NCBI GenBank assembly: GCA_024291935.2
Contig: CM044309.1
Coordinates: forward strand, 31,148,001 to 31,212,000
Direction of reading: 5' to 3'
DNA length: 64,000 nt
Origin: Okapia johnstoni
Lineage: Eukaryota; Chordata; Mammalia; Artiodactyla; Giraffidae
Shown here: piece by piece, positions 9,815 through 21,400 of the stretch
How the letters are laid out: each line of letters begins with the position of its first letter
How positions within the stretch are numbered: the first letter of the stretch is position 1
Translations under genes and position numbers: made by a program
Notes under the pieces: generated by a model
Told to the model about the DNA's origin: nothing
Database searches by the model: none
The model's input: the letters and a program-made list of their open reading frames with translations, nothing else

Positions 9815-9860
9815 TTTTTTTAAAACTTTTTATTTTATATTGGAGTAGAGCCAATTCATT
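9815..9860 (-). repeat. L1 3'-tail fragment
   Basis: 'taaaactttttattttatat' plus 'tggagtagagccaattcat' is the inverted terminus of a cetartiodactyl L1. The same end in the plus orientation is seen at 35391-35435 ('gctataccccaatac', 'aaataaaaagtttt'). Confidence 0.6.
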
Positions 9861-11129
9861 TGACCCTTATTTGATGCTAAAAATCAGATTCAGGGAAAGG
9901 GTTAAAAATGGCTAAAGAGAAAAAAAAATTCAGGATATGGGAGAGTGTGTATGTGGAGTGAAAGGAGACAGCCAGCTGCTTAGCTGGCCTTTTAAAAGGT
10001 ATCAGGGAATTAGGCTCGAGGCCATTAATCCTACAGTTTTCACTCCTCTGCCAACTCTCACTGCTTACATTACCAAGCCATCATCCAGATTAAAAAAGGG
10101 TTTCCACGAGGGTTTCTGCTGCCCCGGGAACCCTCCTCTCTACCCCCGCCCCACCTGCTTCCCCTCACAGCAGCACAGCAGAATTCACAAGAAAAATATT
10201 AAAATCAAACGAGGTTTGAGGGATTTGCAGAGATGGATGGAGAGCGGGCTCTTATCTAGGCTTTAGCACAATATTCCTTCTTCAAAGTCTCCTTAATTAC
10301 ACTGAGAGAAAGAACAGGGGACAAATAGATGAGCTGCCTTCTGAATTCACTGCCCTTAAATGAAGGGTTCACTTTTACAGGTTTCTATCCTGAGGGTGAA
10401 AGATGAACCCTGTCCATAGCTTCTTCCCTCCTTGGGTCCCAATGCACTAGCTCCTGTCCCATCACCTCTAAGGACGGTGCTCCGCCTCCTCCCTGTTCCA
10501 AGAGCGCCCTCACCTGCCAGCTCCTCTGGCTGTGCTGGGCGACTGCATTGTAATTTTTTGACAGGGAAGAACAGGAGACTAACGCTATGTTTCTATGACA
10601 CGAAAGGAGCAGCTAGTAAAAAAAAAAAAAAAAAAAAAAATCAGCCAGAATTAGTTGTTCTCTCCATAGTAGACAAAACTAGCTGCACGTGGCTTTTACC
10701 TACAAGCCTGTCAACCCCGCCCCCCCCCACCCCTCACCCCCGCCCGACCCTGCCGCCAATGGAGAAAAGAGAAGATTAAACCACATCCAGCAGAGCACAG
10801 AGCACACGATATCACCCACCTGAGTGGAGGTGAGTTCTCAAAAGGTCCTAGTCACCAGGAAACAGGGTGTGGTGGTCTTACAGACTCCATCCACGGCATT
10901 TCAAGAGTGTCATCTTGGCCAGTCACAAGATGGTACTTTTAAGCCTCAAGTTCATTCCTCTTTAAATGCAAGAATTTACCTCATAGGGGGATTGTAAGAA
11001 TAATACTGAGCATGGGGCTTGTTACAAAGGACATAGTCTCTGACTGGTTTCATTGATATATCTACTTTACAGGTGAAAAATAAAGTCATTTCCCCGGAAA
11101 ACAAAGCCAAGAATGGGCTTCCTAACTTG
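9861..11129. other. Unique sequence, A-run and C-rich tract
   Basis: Contains a 23-A run at 10618-10640 with no recognisable retroposon body upstream, and the C-rich tract at 10715-10745. A 115-codon open frame at 10432-10779 crosses both tracts (KKKKKKKK then proline-rich) and is a compositional artefact. Confidence 0.5.
10715..10745 (-). repeat. C-rich tract with minus-strand G-quadruplex motif
   Basis: Plus strand reads four or more runs of C (4, 9, 4, 5, 3) separated by one to three bases, so the minus strand satisfies the G3+N1-7 quadruplex rule. Low-complexity origin is likely. Confidence 0.7.
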
Positions 11130-11194
11130 CCTGGTGTGCTGCAGTCCATGGGGTCGCAAAGAGTCCAACATGACTGAGCGACTGAACTGAACTG
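11130..11194 (+). mobile_element. BovB 3'-terminal fragment with target duplication
   Basis: A 65-bp piece of the BovB 3' end: 'gcctggtgtgctgcagtcca', 'ggggtcgcaaagagtcc', 'gactgagcgactgaactgaa'. A 6-bp repeat, aacttg, flanks it (11124-11129 and 11195-11200). This would be an extremely 5'-truncated retroposition event. Confidence 0.8.
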
Positions 11195-11200
11195 AACTTG

Positions 11201-12485
11201 TCTCAACACCGAAGCACAACACCCTATTGCTTCCTCATGAAGCAATATCCTGAGGAGAAAGACTTAGAGTGGAAGTAGCCAGGTTTTGCAATCAAAGCTT
11301 CAAATGAACCAAGGACCGGCAAGGAGCTTCCACGATTTCATATTGGAGTCTCTACTTTGATTTCCTTCTCAGAAAGCAATGTCTGTGGAGCCAATTCTTG
11401 GATGAAGTGCTTCCCTATGGGAAGCTAGGCACACTGTCCCAGACAAAGCCATCTTGGGGGTGTTCTGAACATTCACTCTATTTTCTAGTTCCAGTCTTGC
11501 AAATTTGGCAGACAGAAGGGGTTAGGGACTTTAAAGCCATGGAAACGTTGAATTTGACAGAAGTGGCTCGGAAATGCCATCTGGTTTAACAGAATTGTGG
11601 TGTCCTCATATTAGCAGGTATGATTTTAATCACATCTTTTTTGATTCGGCTATTGTTAAATTATGCCTCTATGACAAGTTGAATTTGAACTTCCTCCCTC
11701 ACTGCCACCTTTATGGTTTTGTAAAACGTATGAATGACTGAGGGCTACATGAAGCTTGGTAAGTTAGACAGTTCAACATCCTGAAAAGCATATTACGGGC
11801 CTTTCCAGGCAGAGCTGGGTAAAGGGAGGAATAAGAAAAAGAAAAAGAACCAAGGGAACACAAGCATGAATTCCAATTCTGTTTGTTATCTTGCAGCAAT
11901 TTATTTATGTTAGATGACTTCCACATTACTTACTAAACTCAGTCTGCAGAAGTAAAATAAAAATGAATACCGTTCTCCTAAGCTCAGAAAATGATACCAA
12001 TCAGGTCGGTAAATAGTCAGGAAACTACAGTTTTGCCAATTCTTGATTTGCTTTGATTCAAAGAACTGGCCCCTAAATGCTTTCTTCTTCTACCCTCCAA
12101 ATCTGTAGGTGGAGAAAAATGATGTGCTTGATAATAAAGCTTTTACGATTATAAAAAAAATGCAATTTGAATAAAAGGCCATTTACTCTCCTATTTTGGG
12201 GGAATACATTTATTCCATACTGATAAGCATACGTTCACACTAAAGAGAGGATGGTCTTCAGAATAAACACTTACTGGGATGAAATTTACATTCTGTCTAA
12301 ATATACACACATATACACACCAGGCACACATTTATTTTAAAAACCAACAGTAAGACATGCAGTACTCATATTTGCAAACACTAAAAAGCAAGCTTTTGAA
12401 AGAACAGTTCTGTATCTTTAGAAGCTGGTAGAAACAGTATTTTCTAATGCTAGCTTTATTCTAATATATTTTAATGCTAGCATTT
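11201..12485. other. Unique sequence
   Basis: AT-rich non-coding DNA, with several short A-runs and an ACACAT-rich stretch near 12300-12325. Nothing recognised as a gene or a repeat family. Confidence 0.5.
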
Positions 12486-12697
12486 GGGCTTCCCTGGTGG
12501 CTCAGTGGCAAAGAATCCACCTGTCAATGCAGGAAACTCGGGTTCAATCCCTGGGTCAGGAAAATCCCCTGAAGAAGGAAATGGCAACCCACTCCAGTAT
12601 TCTTGCTTGAAAAATTCTATAGACAGAGGAGCCTGGTAGGCTACAGCCCATGAGGTTGCAAAGAATCAGACACAACTTAGCAACTGAACAACAAAAT
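12486..12697 (+). mobile_element. Bov-tA SINE
   Basis: Full copy: 'gggcttccctggtggctcag', 'ctcgggttcaatccctggg', 'aatggcaacccactccagta', 'ggctacagcccatgaggttg', tail 'cttagcaactgaacaacaaa'. Open frames here are SINE translations. Confidence 0.93.
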
Positions 12698-13389
12698 GCT
12701 ATTGTTAGGAGTTTGGAAAACATAATAGAAAAGTGACCTGTTTTAATGGTAAACGATTCAGAGCATATCTTTCTGTATTTAAGAACCAGCTCAGTCTCAG
12801 CCTATCACTGGAAAGGAGCAAGACCCAGTACATAAATAATAAGGCAACCGGGAAACATGTCTGCAGCCACTCTAAGATGAGCCTGCTGACAAACTCACAA
12901 TGACAGCTTGCTAACGTGTTCACAGGACATCAGTTTCTCTTAAAACTTGCTTTCGAAGGGATCAGCTGAGGTTCCTACTGGGTTAAAACACAAGTGTTCT
13001 GAGGCAGCGTGTGTTCAACAGCTATATCAATCTATTAATCCAATCTAGAGGGATGGGAGAGACCAAAGAGGATGTCTCAGAGGCAACGTGTAGGCCAGTG
13101 TTTTGAAGAAGCAGCAAAGAAAAGGTAACCAACATAAAAATCAAAGCTTATCAGCCATTGTAGTTTTGCAGTTGATGCCTCCTTTTGGGGTTGGATCAGG
13201 AAAGTACATGAATGGGGAAAGTGGTTCTCTCTGTGTGGCAGTTTGAGCATAGAACGCTCAACGTCAAAATACCCTACCTCGCACTCTGTATATGCTCCCT
13301 GAGAGACAACCTGAATTCAAACTGGAGTTGAACCTTCCTCTACAAGAGGAAGAAAGCCCTTAAATGTTGCACTGGTGAAGCAAAATGGA
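12698..13389. other. Unique sequence
   Basis: No repeat or gene recognised. A 72-codon minus-strand open frame at 12705-12923 shows no domain. Confidence 0.5.
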
Positions 13390-13615
13390 CCAAGTTCCCG
13401 TTCCATGCCAGGTGTTGGGCTAGGATATGGATGCATCATGTTGACTGACCACAGGAAGGTCCTCACCTTCACGGGGCTCAGGTCTTACTGGGATAAGCCA
13501 ACCTATGACTCATTCATTCTACACAATGTGGGGGGTATTTTGAGAGAAGTCCACCAGGAGATGAGGAAAGATGGCAGAGATAACACCTGAGTTAGGTGCT
13601 GGTCTTGAAGCACCC
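13390..13615 (+). repeat. L2 LINE fragment
   Basis: The order 'ccatgccaggtgttgggcta', 'ctcaccttcacggggctc', 'tgggataagccaacc', 'tgtggggggtattttgagag' and 'cacctgagttaggtgctggt' then 'cttgaag' parallels the L2 block 'gtgccaggcactgtgctagg ... gaggtgacatttgagctgggtcttgaag'. The 71-codon open frame is inside this repeat. Confidence 0.55.
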
Positions 13616-14229
13616 AGCTAAGCAGAACAACATTTGCTAAGGCAACATCAGCACCGTCACTCTCCAAAGGCATAGGATTCAATAAACGTTGTGTACTTTT
13701 CATATATGAAAATCATATGAGTATGCTCTTTATTTTTAAAAGCAAGTTCAAAACAATTGCATTGTATTGTTATTGTCTGACAGAGAATACCTGGGCATAG
13801 TTGCTTACTGAGTTCTTTCCACTTCAAGACATAAGAGTGAGCATTGTCACTGAAGCTATGATATGTATTGTTACAGACTGGTCTTCCCCACAAGTCTAAT
13901 TCTGGGGTAGGAATCTGTTATACCCCCATTACTGACAAATAGGGGAAACTATCATATATTGCCTAGTTGCAGAGACCAAGGTGAATGACCCCAACAGCAT
14001 AGGTTAGCTGGAGAGCCAACCTCCAAGACTTGGTCTGCTATTTCCAAGACCCCTGCTCTCACAGTCCCTTGTGATTCCCTTTCAGCAATGGACTTGATGG
14101 CTCCTAGAATGAAAGGTTAGGAAAAGAAGAAGAAAAGGGAACCTTCCTTTTTGTATGAACTAGTAGCTACCATCCATTGGTATTAATAGTTACTTTTCCT
14201 CCAGTCATTGTGACTTTGGGAGGGAGATG
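13616..14229. other. Unique sequence
   Basis: No gene or clear repeat. Contains the imperfect palindrome 'catatatgaaaatcatatga' at about 13700-13720. Confidence 0.5.
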
Positions 14230-14360
14230 ATACCTTCTCCTCAGATTTACCGATGAGGTTCAGAGGCTAAGTAACACACCCAGGGACATATAGCTAGTGA
14301 GTAGAACAGTCACGGTTCCAGCACAAGTCTGTCTGACCCCAAAGCCTACCATGCCATTGG
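14230..14360 (-). repeat. MIR (MIRb-like) SINE
   Basis: Minus-strand MIR landmarks in order: 'ttaccgatgaggttcagagg', 'ctaagtaacacacccaggga', 'catatagctagtgagtagaa', 'tctgtctgaccccaaagcc'. Good order, moderate divergence. Confidence 0.75.
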
Positions 14361-14470
14361 CAGCATCCTCTGATTCCTACCAAGTAGACACTGTAAACTC
14401 TGCAAGAATTCAGTCTTGTGTGGAAGCCGAAAGTACCCAGTAAGAAGTCCCAGTGAAGCCAGAATTCTGA

Positions 14471-14510
14471 TCAGCAATAAATGACATCTGTCATCAATAA
14501 ATGACATCTA
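14471..14510. repeat. 20-bp tandem duplication
   Basis: Two adjacent copies of a 20-bp unit (tca-caataaatgacatct core) differ at two positions. Looks like a simple duplication or slippage event in unique DNA. Confidence 0.85.
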
Positions 14511-14619
14511 GAGTTGGGTCCAGCATTCTCCAGGCACTGCTTAGCAAAACCAAAGCACTGACTTTGAGAGTACCCGCCCCTGCACTGTTAAGATAATTTA
14601 GCTTTCCATCACTGGTGTG

Positions 14620-14840
14620 GCTTCCCAGCCAAACAAGGGAAATGGCAAAACATGGTAAAGAACTCGCCGGCCAATGCAGGAGATACGGGTTCGAACCCTG
14701 GGCTGGGAAGATCCCTTGGAGTAGGAAATGGGAACCCACTCCAGTATTCTTGCCTGGAGAATTTCATGGACAGAGGAGCCTGGTGGGATACAGTCAATAA
14801 GTTCACAAAGAGTTGGACACGAATGAGCAACTGAGCACCC
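14620..14840 (+). mobile_element. Bov-tA SINE with altered head
   Basis: Body is typical ('aatgcaggagatacgggttc', 'ggaacccactccagtattct', 'gaggagcctggtgggataca', 'gttggacacgaatgagcaac'). The 5' head differs: 'tggcttcccagccaaacaag' and 'ggcaaaacatggtaaag' replace 'ggtggctcagatggtaaag', suggesting a small insertion or diverged head. Ends in 'gtgcgcatgcacacacacat'. Confidence 0.88.
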
Positions 14841-16929
14841 GTGCGCATGCACACACACATACAAGAAAACAATACAACAGCCTGCTACAGCCTTCGGTAA
14901 CCCTATGCAAACAAGAAGGGAGAAGCCTGTGAGTGAAACAATACATTTTTCATCTCCTCCCATTCATGTTTTCCTTTCTCTTCTCTCATGGCCAAGGAGC
15001 CTCTCAGGTTCTTGATTTAGCACTCGAATCTTTAGAGTCCTGTCATTGTCAGAGAGAGCGATTTCACAGACACACTCCACAATCTGGGTGCTAGAGATTT
15101 CTTTCCTTTAGCCCCTTAGGTGTTCTTTGATTTTCCCATCAAATCTCCAATCTTATAAAAGGAAAGTCCATTTTTCAATTCTACAAACAAGAGGAATAAT
15201 CCAAGATCCGTGCATATCACTACTGGCTTACACAACCTTCATTGTCATAAATTTTTCATTCATTCCATCCATATTTATTAAGTTCTTAATATGCACACAA
15301 GATGGTATTTGTCTAGAAAATCAAGCCCAGCACAAAGGAAGCATCAAACCATGTATCTGTCCTTCTGGTATTCGCCTATTTGGGGAGTGTTTTATTATGT
15401 TCAGGCTCAAACTATATCTGAAGGCTCAAACTAAAGATAAGAAGCAGTAGGAAGCTGCCAAAGCTAAAACTCCACTACTCCTGAAGAGATTAAGGAATGG
15501 ACCAGGGGAAGGGAGAGGGTGTTCATTTAGCTCCAGGGATTCCCAGATACCAACAGAACATACTCCCTTGATGAGCCCAAATTCCCTGATGAGTGATGGG
15601 AGGGAAGAAAATGCTCTCGTTTTTTATGTTCAAAACTACGTTTATTATGAATACACTAGAGCATTTTCGAGATATCCCAGATCACCCCTGAGTTAGAACT
15701 GACTCTTAAAAAACATGGAAACAAAGATTTACCATGGATTCAACTGAACACAAATCAAAATGGAATTCTTGAAAGGAGTCATACAGTGTAAAAAATTATT
15801 TTCAATCTCCAATGAACTCTGCTGAAACTCATTTCCTCCTCTTTGCTGGCCATTTGCTTGCACAGAGAAGTCAGTCTTACAAAATGACATACAACAGTCT
15901 TTGTCCAAATACTAAGTTAAATGATGCCTCTAATTAATAATCTAAGGAGAGGCTTAATCCCAACACTGAGTTTGCAAAGGCATGAGAAGGAACTGCAAAT
16001 AATAAAGGAGACTCTCACCTCAAAAGAACTCCACTGTAAGAGTTGCTCTAATGACAGAAGTTGTAAACAAATTCTTAGATGCCCTTCTCATGAACTGCAT
16101 TTGTATCACTCAAAGGGCATTTAAAGTACTTCCTAAGAACATGGGTTACTCAAGGGACAGTAATTGACCTGAGGTTTTTAAAATTTGTTTTTGTAATTAA
16201 CCAGAACACAAAGAAGGCTGATTTATCTCTTGTCAGTATTGCTTCAGGAACTTTTGGTTCTAAGAAAACCAGTTGCATCAGCTTTAAGCCAACAGTGTAA
16301 CTATGAACAGGGCTGCAAAGACAGGCTCTTACAGAGATCTGGAAATGTGAGAACAGCTTCTCAAAATATGAGACTTTGTCTCTATTTCCAGGACTGCAAT
16401 TATCTGGAATCAGAGTTCTTATTCTAAAAAAGAAAGGAGGGGCAGGGCAGGAGGGAAGCAGTTCCTGTAACAAACCTGGTGTGTCTATGCCCTTTTTCAC
16501 TAATTTAGTTTTATTTTTAGTCATGCAAACTTAGTTTAGCAAAGAGCGAAGGTAAAAGGCAGCTAGGATGCATTTTAAGGAAAAATGGAGGAGAGTAAAA
16601 GAAATATACCATTTATTAGGTTGTATAAAACTTTGCAAAAATCACCTAACCACTTTGAATTTCAGTGTCTTTGTAGGCAAAAATGGGTGTATCTGTGAAG
16701 ATTGATATGCAAATATTCTTTAAAATATCACAGTGATCGGTACATTTTATGTGAGTAGAAGGTGGCTTCAAGAGAATGAAATCAGCACTCAACATTGCTG
16801 GCATTTCTCATGTTCTCTGTAAATGAAATGATTCCCAAAGACAAGCACTGTCCCCTCCAAACCACCAGGTTTGGATGTCCTTTGGAACAGAGTTCTGCAA
16901 TCACAAAATTTAAGGGAACACTTTAGCTT
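14841..16929. other. Unique sequence
   Basis: Roughly 2 kb without a recognisable repeat. AT-rich. The largest frames (107-124 codons on opposite strands at 15127-15450 and 16150-16524) show no domain, and no splice-site pair was convincing. Nothing called. Confidence 0.45.
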
Positions 16930-17036
16930 GGAAGAAATGAGGGGAAAAAAGAGACAGAGGAATGGGAAATAAGAGAAATGGGGAATAGGAGAAGAGGAAG
17001 AAGGAGGAAGGAAGGGAAGAAGGGAGAGAGAGGAAA
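16930..17036. repeat. Purine-rich (GA/GGAA) low-complexity tract
   Basis: About 105 bp almost without pyrimidines on the plus strand (gaggaagaaggaggaaggaa-type words). The minus-strand SSSSPIPHFSYFPFL-like frame is a translation of this tract. Confidence 0.85.
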
Positions 17037-17107
17037 TGTGCAAAAGGTAATTACCTTATGGTCAATTTCCACTCACTTTAAATAAGTGAAATGCATTAAG
17101 TTCTTCT

Positions 17108-17317
17108 GTGTGTGTTAGTTGCTCAGTCGTGTCCGATTCTGCGACCCCATAGACTGTAGCTTGCCATGCTCCTCTGTCCATGGGATTCTCCAGGCAAGAA
17201 TATTGGAGTGGGTGGCCATTTCCTTCTCCAGGTTATCTTCCCAGCCCAGGGATTGAACCTGGGTCTCCTGCATTGCAGGCAGATTCTTTACCATCTGAGT
17301 CATCAGGGAAACCCCTG
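17108..17317 (-). mobile_element. Bov-tA SINE with target-site duplication
   Basis: Complete minus-strand copy from 'tgtgttagttgctcagtcgt' to 'gagtcatcagggaaacccc'. Flanked by agttcttct (17099-17107) and agttcctct (17318-17326), a 9-bp duplication with one mismatch. Confidence 0.93.
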
Positions 17318-17484
17318 AGTTCCTCTAAGTAGTGGTTCATTTTGTGAACCACACACTAAGGAGTGTGTTCATTTTGTGAAAACTGGTCAAGTTGAATATG
17401 AATGATTTGTGGACTTTTTCAATATGCATATTATACTTCATTAAATATGCTTAGTTCAAAAAAAAAATGCTTACTTTAAATGTC

Positions 17485-17740
17485 TTTCCAGCTCTGCTGT
17501 GTGACCTTAAGCATATTAACATTTATGAGCCTCAGTCCTGTCTTCTGTACAATAGAGCTAACCATGAGTTCCTTTAAAAAGCCATACAGGTATGAATGGG
17601 TATTCATATTCTTCCCTATTTCTATCCCACTCTGAAAAATTCTCCAGGCCAGAGTCCAAACCAAGTCTTATCACCTTAATATGGTGCCTGACATATGGTG
17701 GGCTGCTTAACAGATCTTGGTGAATAAAAGAAGGTGACTG
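17485..17740 (+). repeat. MIR/L2-type ancient SINE-LINE fragment
   Basis: 'agctctgctgtgtgacctta', 'tatgagcctcagtcctg' and 'tctgtacaatagagct' are MIR core words. 'atggtgcctgacatatggtg' with 'ttggtgaataaaag' is the MIR/L2 3' tail. The middle (about 17580-17670) is not recognisable, so two elements are possible. Confidence 0.55.
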
Positions 17741-18976
17741 ATAACCAGTTTCTTACCTACTAGGGAGTCTAGAACAAAGTAGCAAGAAGAAAACCATGAA
17801 AACAATCCATTCCTAAGGCCCTCTACCAGCTGGTGGTTTCCATTTTCTCCAAATAACAATCTTTCCAAATAGGGTGAAGTCCTAATATTCCTCTGAAAAG
17901 GCTATACATTGTGCTAGCTGCCTTTGTTTATATAAAACCATCTCTCCCTGCAAGAATGGCTTCCCCTTTGCCATTCTTTATTATCTGATTCTCCTGACTC
18001 TCAGCTTGGTATTCTCTTCCTGATTCTTTACGCAATTATTATTACCTGACCATTTCCCACCATTCAGTGTCTTACCTTTCCATTTAACTTTGCATATTTG
18101 TTTTTTTTCACAGCATACAGCACAGGGTAAGAACTCAACATTAAGATTTGATTCTGATTGACTTCATTCTTGGACCTGATTTAATTCTGGAACATTGGTT
18201 CAGAACCCAACTAAACAGTGCTTTATGCTAAGTCCCTGCTGAGTCTCATGTCAGGGGAGTATATAAACCAGGAATGCTAAAACAAATGACTAGACTCTTG
18301 CCCATGACCAACATAAGAAACAGATTTCTTTCCCACTGAGTTCAAAAGCCCTCTGAATCCTTCTCAACACAGCCGTCCAGGAAACCACCACCAATTAATA
18401 TGAGTTGCCACCCATTGAAATCCATTAGTCATCCCCAGGGATAAATATCCTCCCAAACGACAGCTCTCCAAGACCTTGTAACCTCAAAGCACATTTTCAA
18501 AAATCTGTTCCATAACATGCCCTATTTCCTGTGTAATTCCTTAGAGCCCAGAACATTCATATTTTTTGTGTTAAGCTTTTTACATGCAACTGGTATACCT
18601 CAAAACAGTAACAAAAACAGACGGCCAAAAAAAAAAAATGGGTATCTGAAAAATTAATGAACTGTAAATATTTTCCTGGGAAAACACTTGTCTCCTTGGA
18701 AAAGAAGAATGTACATATGTTTCACATCTATTTTAAGAATATGGTGACATTAGTAGGTGTCAGATCTGATAGATCAGAAGGCAAAGGTCATGTCACACAG
18801 GTCTTAACCCATCTGGCTAATATAAAACTATTATTACTCAAAATCTGGAGACTTCTAAGTGCAGAAAACAAACACGGGACGGGAGACTGCCTGTTTTTTA
18901 ACACACACACCCCTCCCGTATCTCTCAGTATGATGACAACCCAGACCATGCTTGACTCTGCACATCCACCCACCCA
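17741..18976. other. Unique sequence
   Basis: No gene. Contains a pyrimidine-rich stretch at about 17940-18115 ending 'tttttttcacag' (acceptor-like) but no usable downstream exon. A 12-A run lies at about 18627-18638. Confidence 0.45.
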
Positions 18977-19193
18977 TGTTGTTGTTTAGTTGCCAAGTCA
19001 TGTCAGACTCTTTGTGACCCCATGGACTGTAGCTCACCAGGCTCCTCTGTCCATGGGATTTCCCAGGCAAGAATACTGGAGCGGGTTGCCATTTCCGTCT
19101 CCAGGGGATCTTCTCGACCCAGGTATTCAACCCCCATCTCCTGCTCTTCTGTATTGGCAGGTGGAATCGCCACCACTGAGCCACCAGTGAAGT
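18977..19193 (-). mobile_element. Bov-tA SINE
   Basis: Complete minus-strand copy: 'gttgtttagttgccaagtca', 'tgtagctcaccaggctcct', 'actggagcgggttgccattt', 'actgagccaccagtgaag'. Contains an extra 'ctcttctgtattgg' near the head. Frames on both strands are SINE translations. Confidence 0.93.
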
Positions 19194-19477
19194 ATCAAAC
19201 TTACCCATAGCAGTCCTGAATTCTCTATTAAAGGACACAGCCTTCCTCACGGACTTCTTTCTTGACATCCTCCACTGCGCACACCCACCCTCAAACCATT
19301 CTCAGATCCAACAAGGTTACCTTAATGAAGCAAATGCTTTCACAGAGGCAAGCCCACTAATATCCAGATTCTTGCTCAAACACAAATAGCTAACCGTGAA
19401 ATGTTGGCATCTTAATAGATAAAACAATCTGCCCATCTAAAGGTTTAACAATTTGCACCATCAACAACCTCATTCCA

Positions 19478-19735
19478 GGACTTCCCTAGTACACCACAAC
19501 TCCTGAGCCTGTGCTCCAAAGCTCGAGAGCCACGACTACTGAAGCCCATGTGCCCTCGAGTCCATGCTCTGCAACAAAAGAAGCTACTGTAGTGAGAAAC
19601 CCACACACCACAAGACAGCAGCCCCCACTTGCTGCAACTAGAGAAAGCCTACAGGCAGCAAAGAAGCCTACAGCCTATTTTGATCCAGTGCAGTCAAAAG
19701 TAACAGAAGTAATAATTAATTAATTAATTTGGGGA
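19478..19735 (+). mobile_element. CHR-1-type SINE, head-deleted
   Basis: 'ggacttccctagt' is followed directly by 'acaccacaactcctgagcct', so the tRNA-like B-box part is missing. The CHR-1 body follows ('actactgaagcccatgtgcc', 'agtccatgctctgcaac', 'cttgctgcaactagagaaag', 'gcagcaaagaagcc') with an AATT-rich tail at about 19710-19730. Confidence 0.82.
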
Positions 19736-19739
19736 CACC

Positions 19740-21136
19740 CCCCCCAAGAAAACAAACTTGTTCCACTTTCAATCCTAATTTCCAAGCTTCTGAACATCAG
19801 AAAATGCTTGCTCTAGGTATCTGCATTAGACTTATGTGCAGAGAGCTGGGGAACAATCCACAAAGCCTATTTCAGGATGATGCCTGTATCTGATAATAAG
19901 AATGTATCCTGCCCAACCTCTGACTTATGTTGTCAGTGGGAACACCATTACCTTAAAACAACATCCTGAAATCATTTACTGCTGAGCACAGTGGCACTTT
20001 CGGTAGTGACACTTAAAAATGAAAAGCTCTGTTAATTATTAATAATGGAAAATGAGATACTCTGAATGAGGAATACCCTCTCGCTTTGCTGTTTTCAATA
20101 GGCACTCTTTCTACAATATTACATATGAATTAATAAAGTGTGCTGTGAAGTTTACTGTCATACCACACTTCATTTAGTAAGAATCCATCCTAGGTTTCTT
20201 GATGAAATTCACATTTTAAAAACAAATGAACTGGAGATATTTCTCCACTATTAGGAAGCTCTCACTTTTTAATGCAAACTATAAAGCTTGCTGATCAGCC
20301 TGTTAGTAAGTTCTGGTATTTATAAGCCTTATAAAGTACACCAGCTGCCCGTGGGATTTTTACACTTAGCAGATAACATTAACTAAAAAACATTTTGGAT
20401 GAGAGGTATCCTGCTTCCTTGTAACATGTAAGGTCAAGGGACAATCTTATCAACATGGATTACATTTCTTTTTCTAAAATGTGGTCTAAACTTTAAAGAA
20501 ACAACTTTTTGGTTCATTTTGGCCAAACAACATTTTCACTAATTTAGGCAATGTTTATTTGTTATCCACTAAATATTGTGCAAGAGAAAGTCTCTTTAAG
20601 TAAAAAAATGTTATCAATAATATAGAATTAAGGGGAATGATATCTGTTCTTTTAAGATAATTACTTTCCAAAACGGGGGCGGGGAGGGGGGCAGGGGAAA
20701 GAACTTTAAAGCCTGTATATCTCTTACAAATCACTTTCTTTAAAAAATTATTTTGTAATAGCATCAGACAAGGATAATAACTTAGAATTAGCCAGATAAA
20801 AGAGACTGTGGCCTAAAGAGCTATTTGCTGCCCCAATTCACAAATAGCTTAGTTGGTGACAGAAAGAGATCAGGCAGCACCCAGGCCCCCTGGGTCCATA
20901 TCTGGCCTTCCATTTCAAGGAACTCTTGCTCAATCTAACCTTGTTTGTTTGGTGAACTTGAAATAAATATAAAACAAAGTGGGAACAAACATCAAAAAGT
21001 CTTTTTAGAACATATTCATAACTCATCTAATTCACTAAGTGGAACCAGTATAATGCCTGCTGCTCCACAAGCAGGATTTGATACATTTATGTATATAATT
21101 TCTTAAAGACTTTGGTTCACCTGTAACTGGCTACTT
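19740..21136. other. Unique AT-rich sequence
   Basis: No gene and no clear repeat. Several AT-rich homeodomain-type words occur ('ctgttaattattaataat' at about 20029, 'cactaatttagg'). A G-rich quadruplex motif sits at 20675-20697. Confidence 0.45.
20675..20697 (+). other. G-quadruplex motif
   Basis: Four G-runs of 5, 4, 6 and 4 with loops of one, one and two bases, inside AT-rich unique DNA. Short loops predict a stable quadruplex on the plus strand. Confidence 0.75.
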
Positions 21137-21316
21137 CCCGATCTTTTTGAGCTCAGCTGGTATAGAAGCCATCTGCAGTGCAGGAGACCCCGGTTCAATT
21201 ACTGGGCTGGGAAGATTACTGGGTCAATTACTGGAGAAGGGATAGGCTACCCACTCCAGTATTCTTGGGCTTCCCTGGTGGCTCAGATGGTAAAGAATCC
21301 ACCTGCAATGTAGGAG

Positions 21317-21400
21317 ACCTGGGTTCCATCCCTGGATTGGAACTTGAAATAAATATAAATATTTGGAACCTGGGTTCCATCCCTGGGTTGGAACTTGAAA
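21317..21400 (+). repeat. 51-bp-period partial tandem duplication at array edge
   Basis: 'acctgggttccatccctgg' followed by '(a/g)ttggaacttgaaa' occurs at 21317 and again at 21368, with 'taaatataaatatttgg' between. The second copy runs directly into the GGAA array. Confidence 0.85.

Noticed and set aside
10432..10779. 115-codon frame with poly-lysine then proline-rich segments
   Set aside because: Produced by reading through the 23-A run and the C-rich tract.
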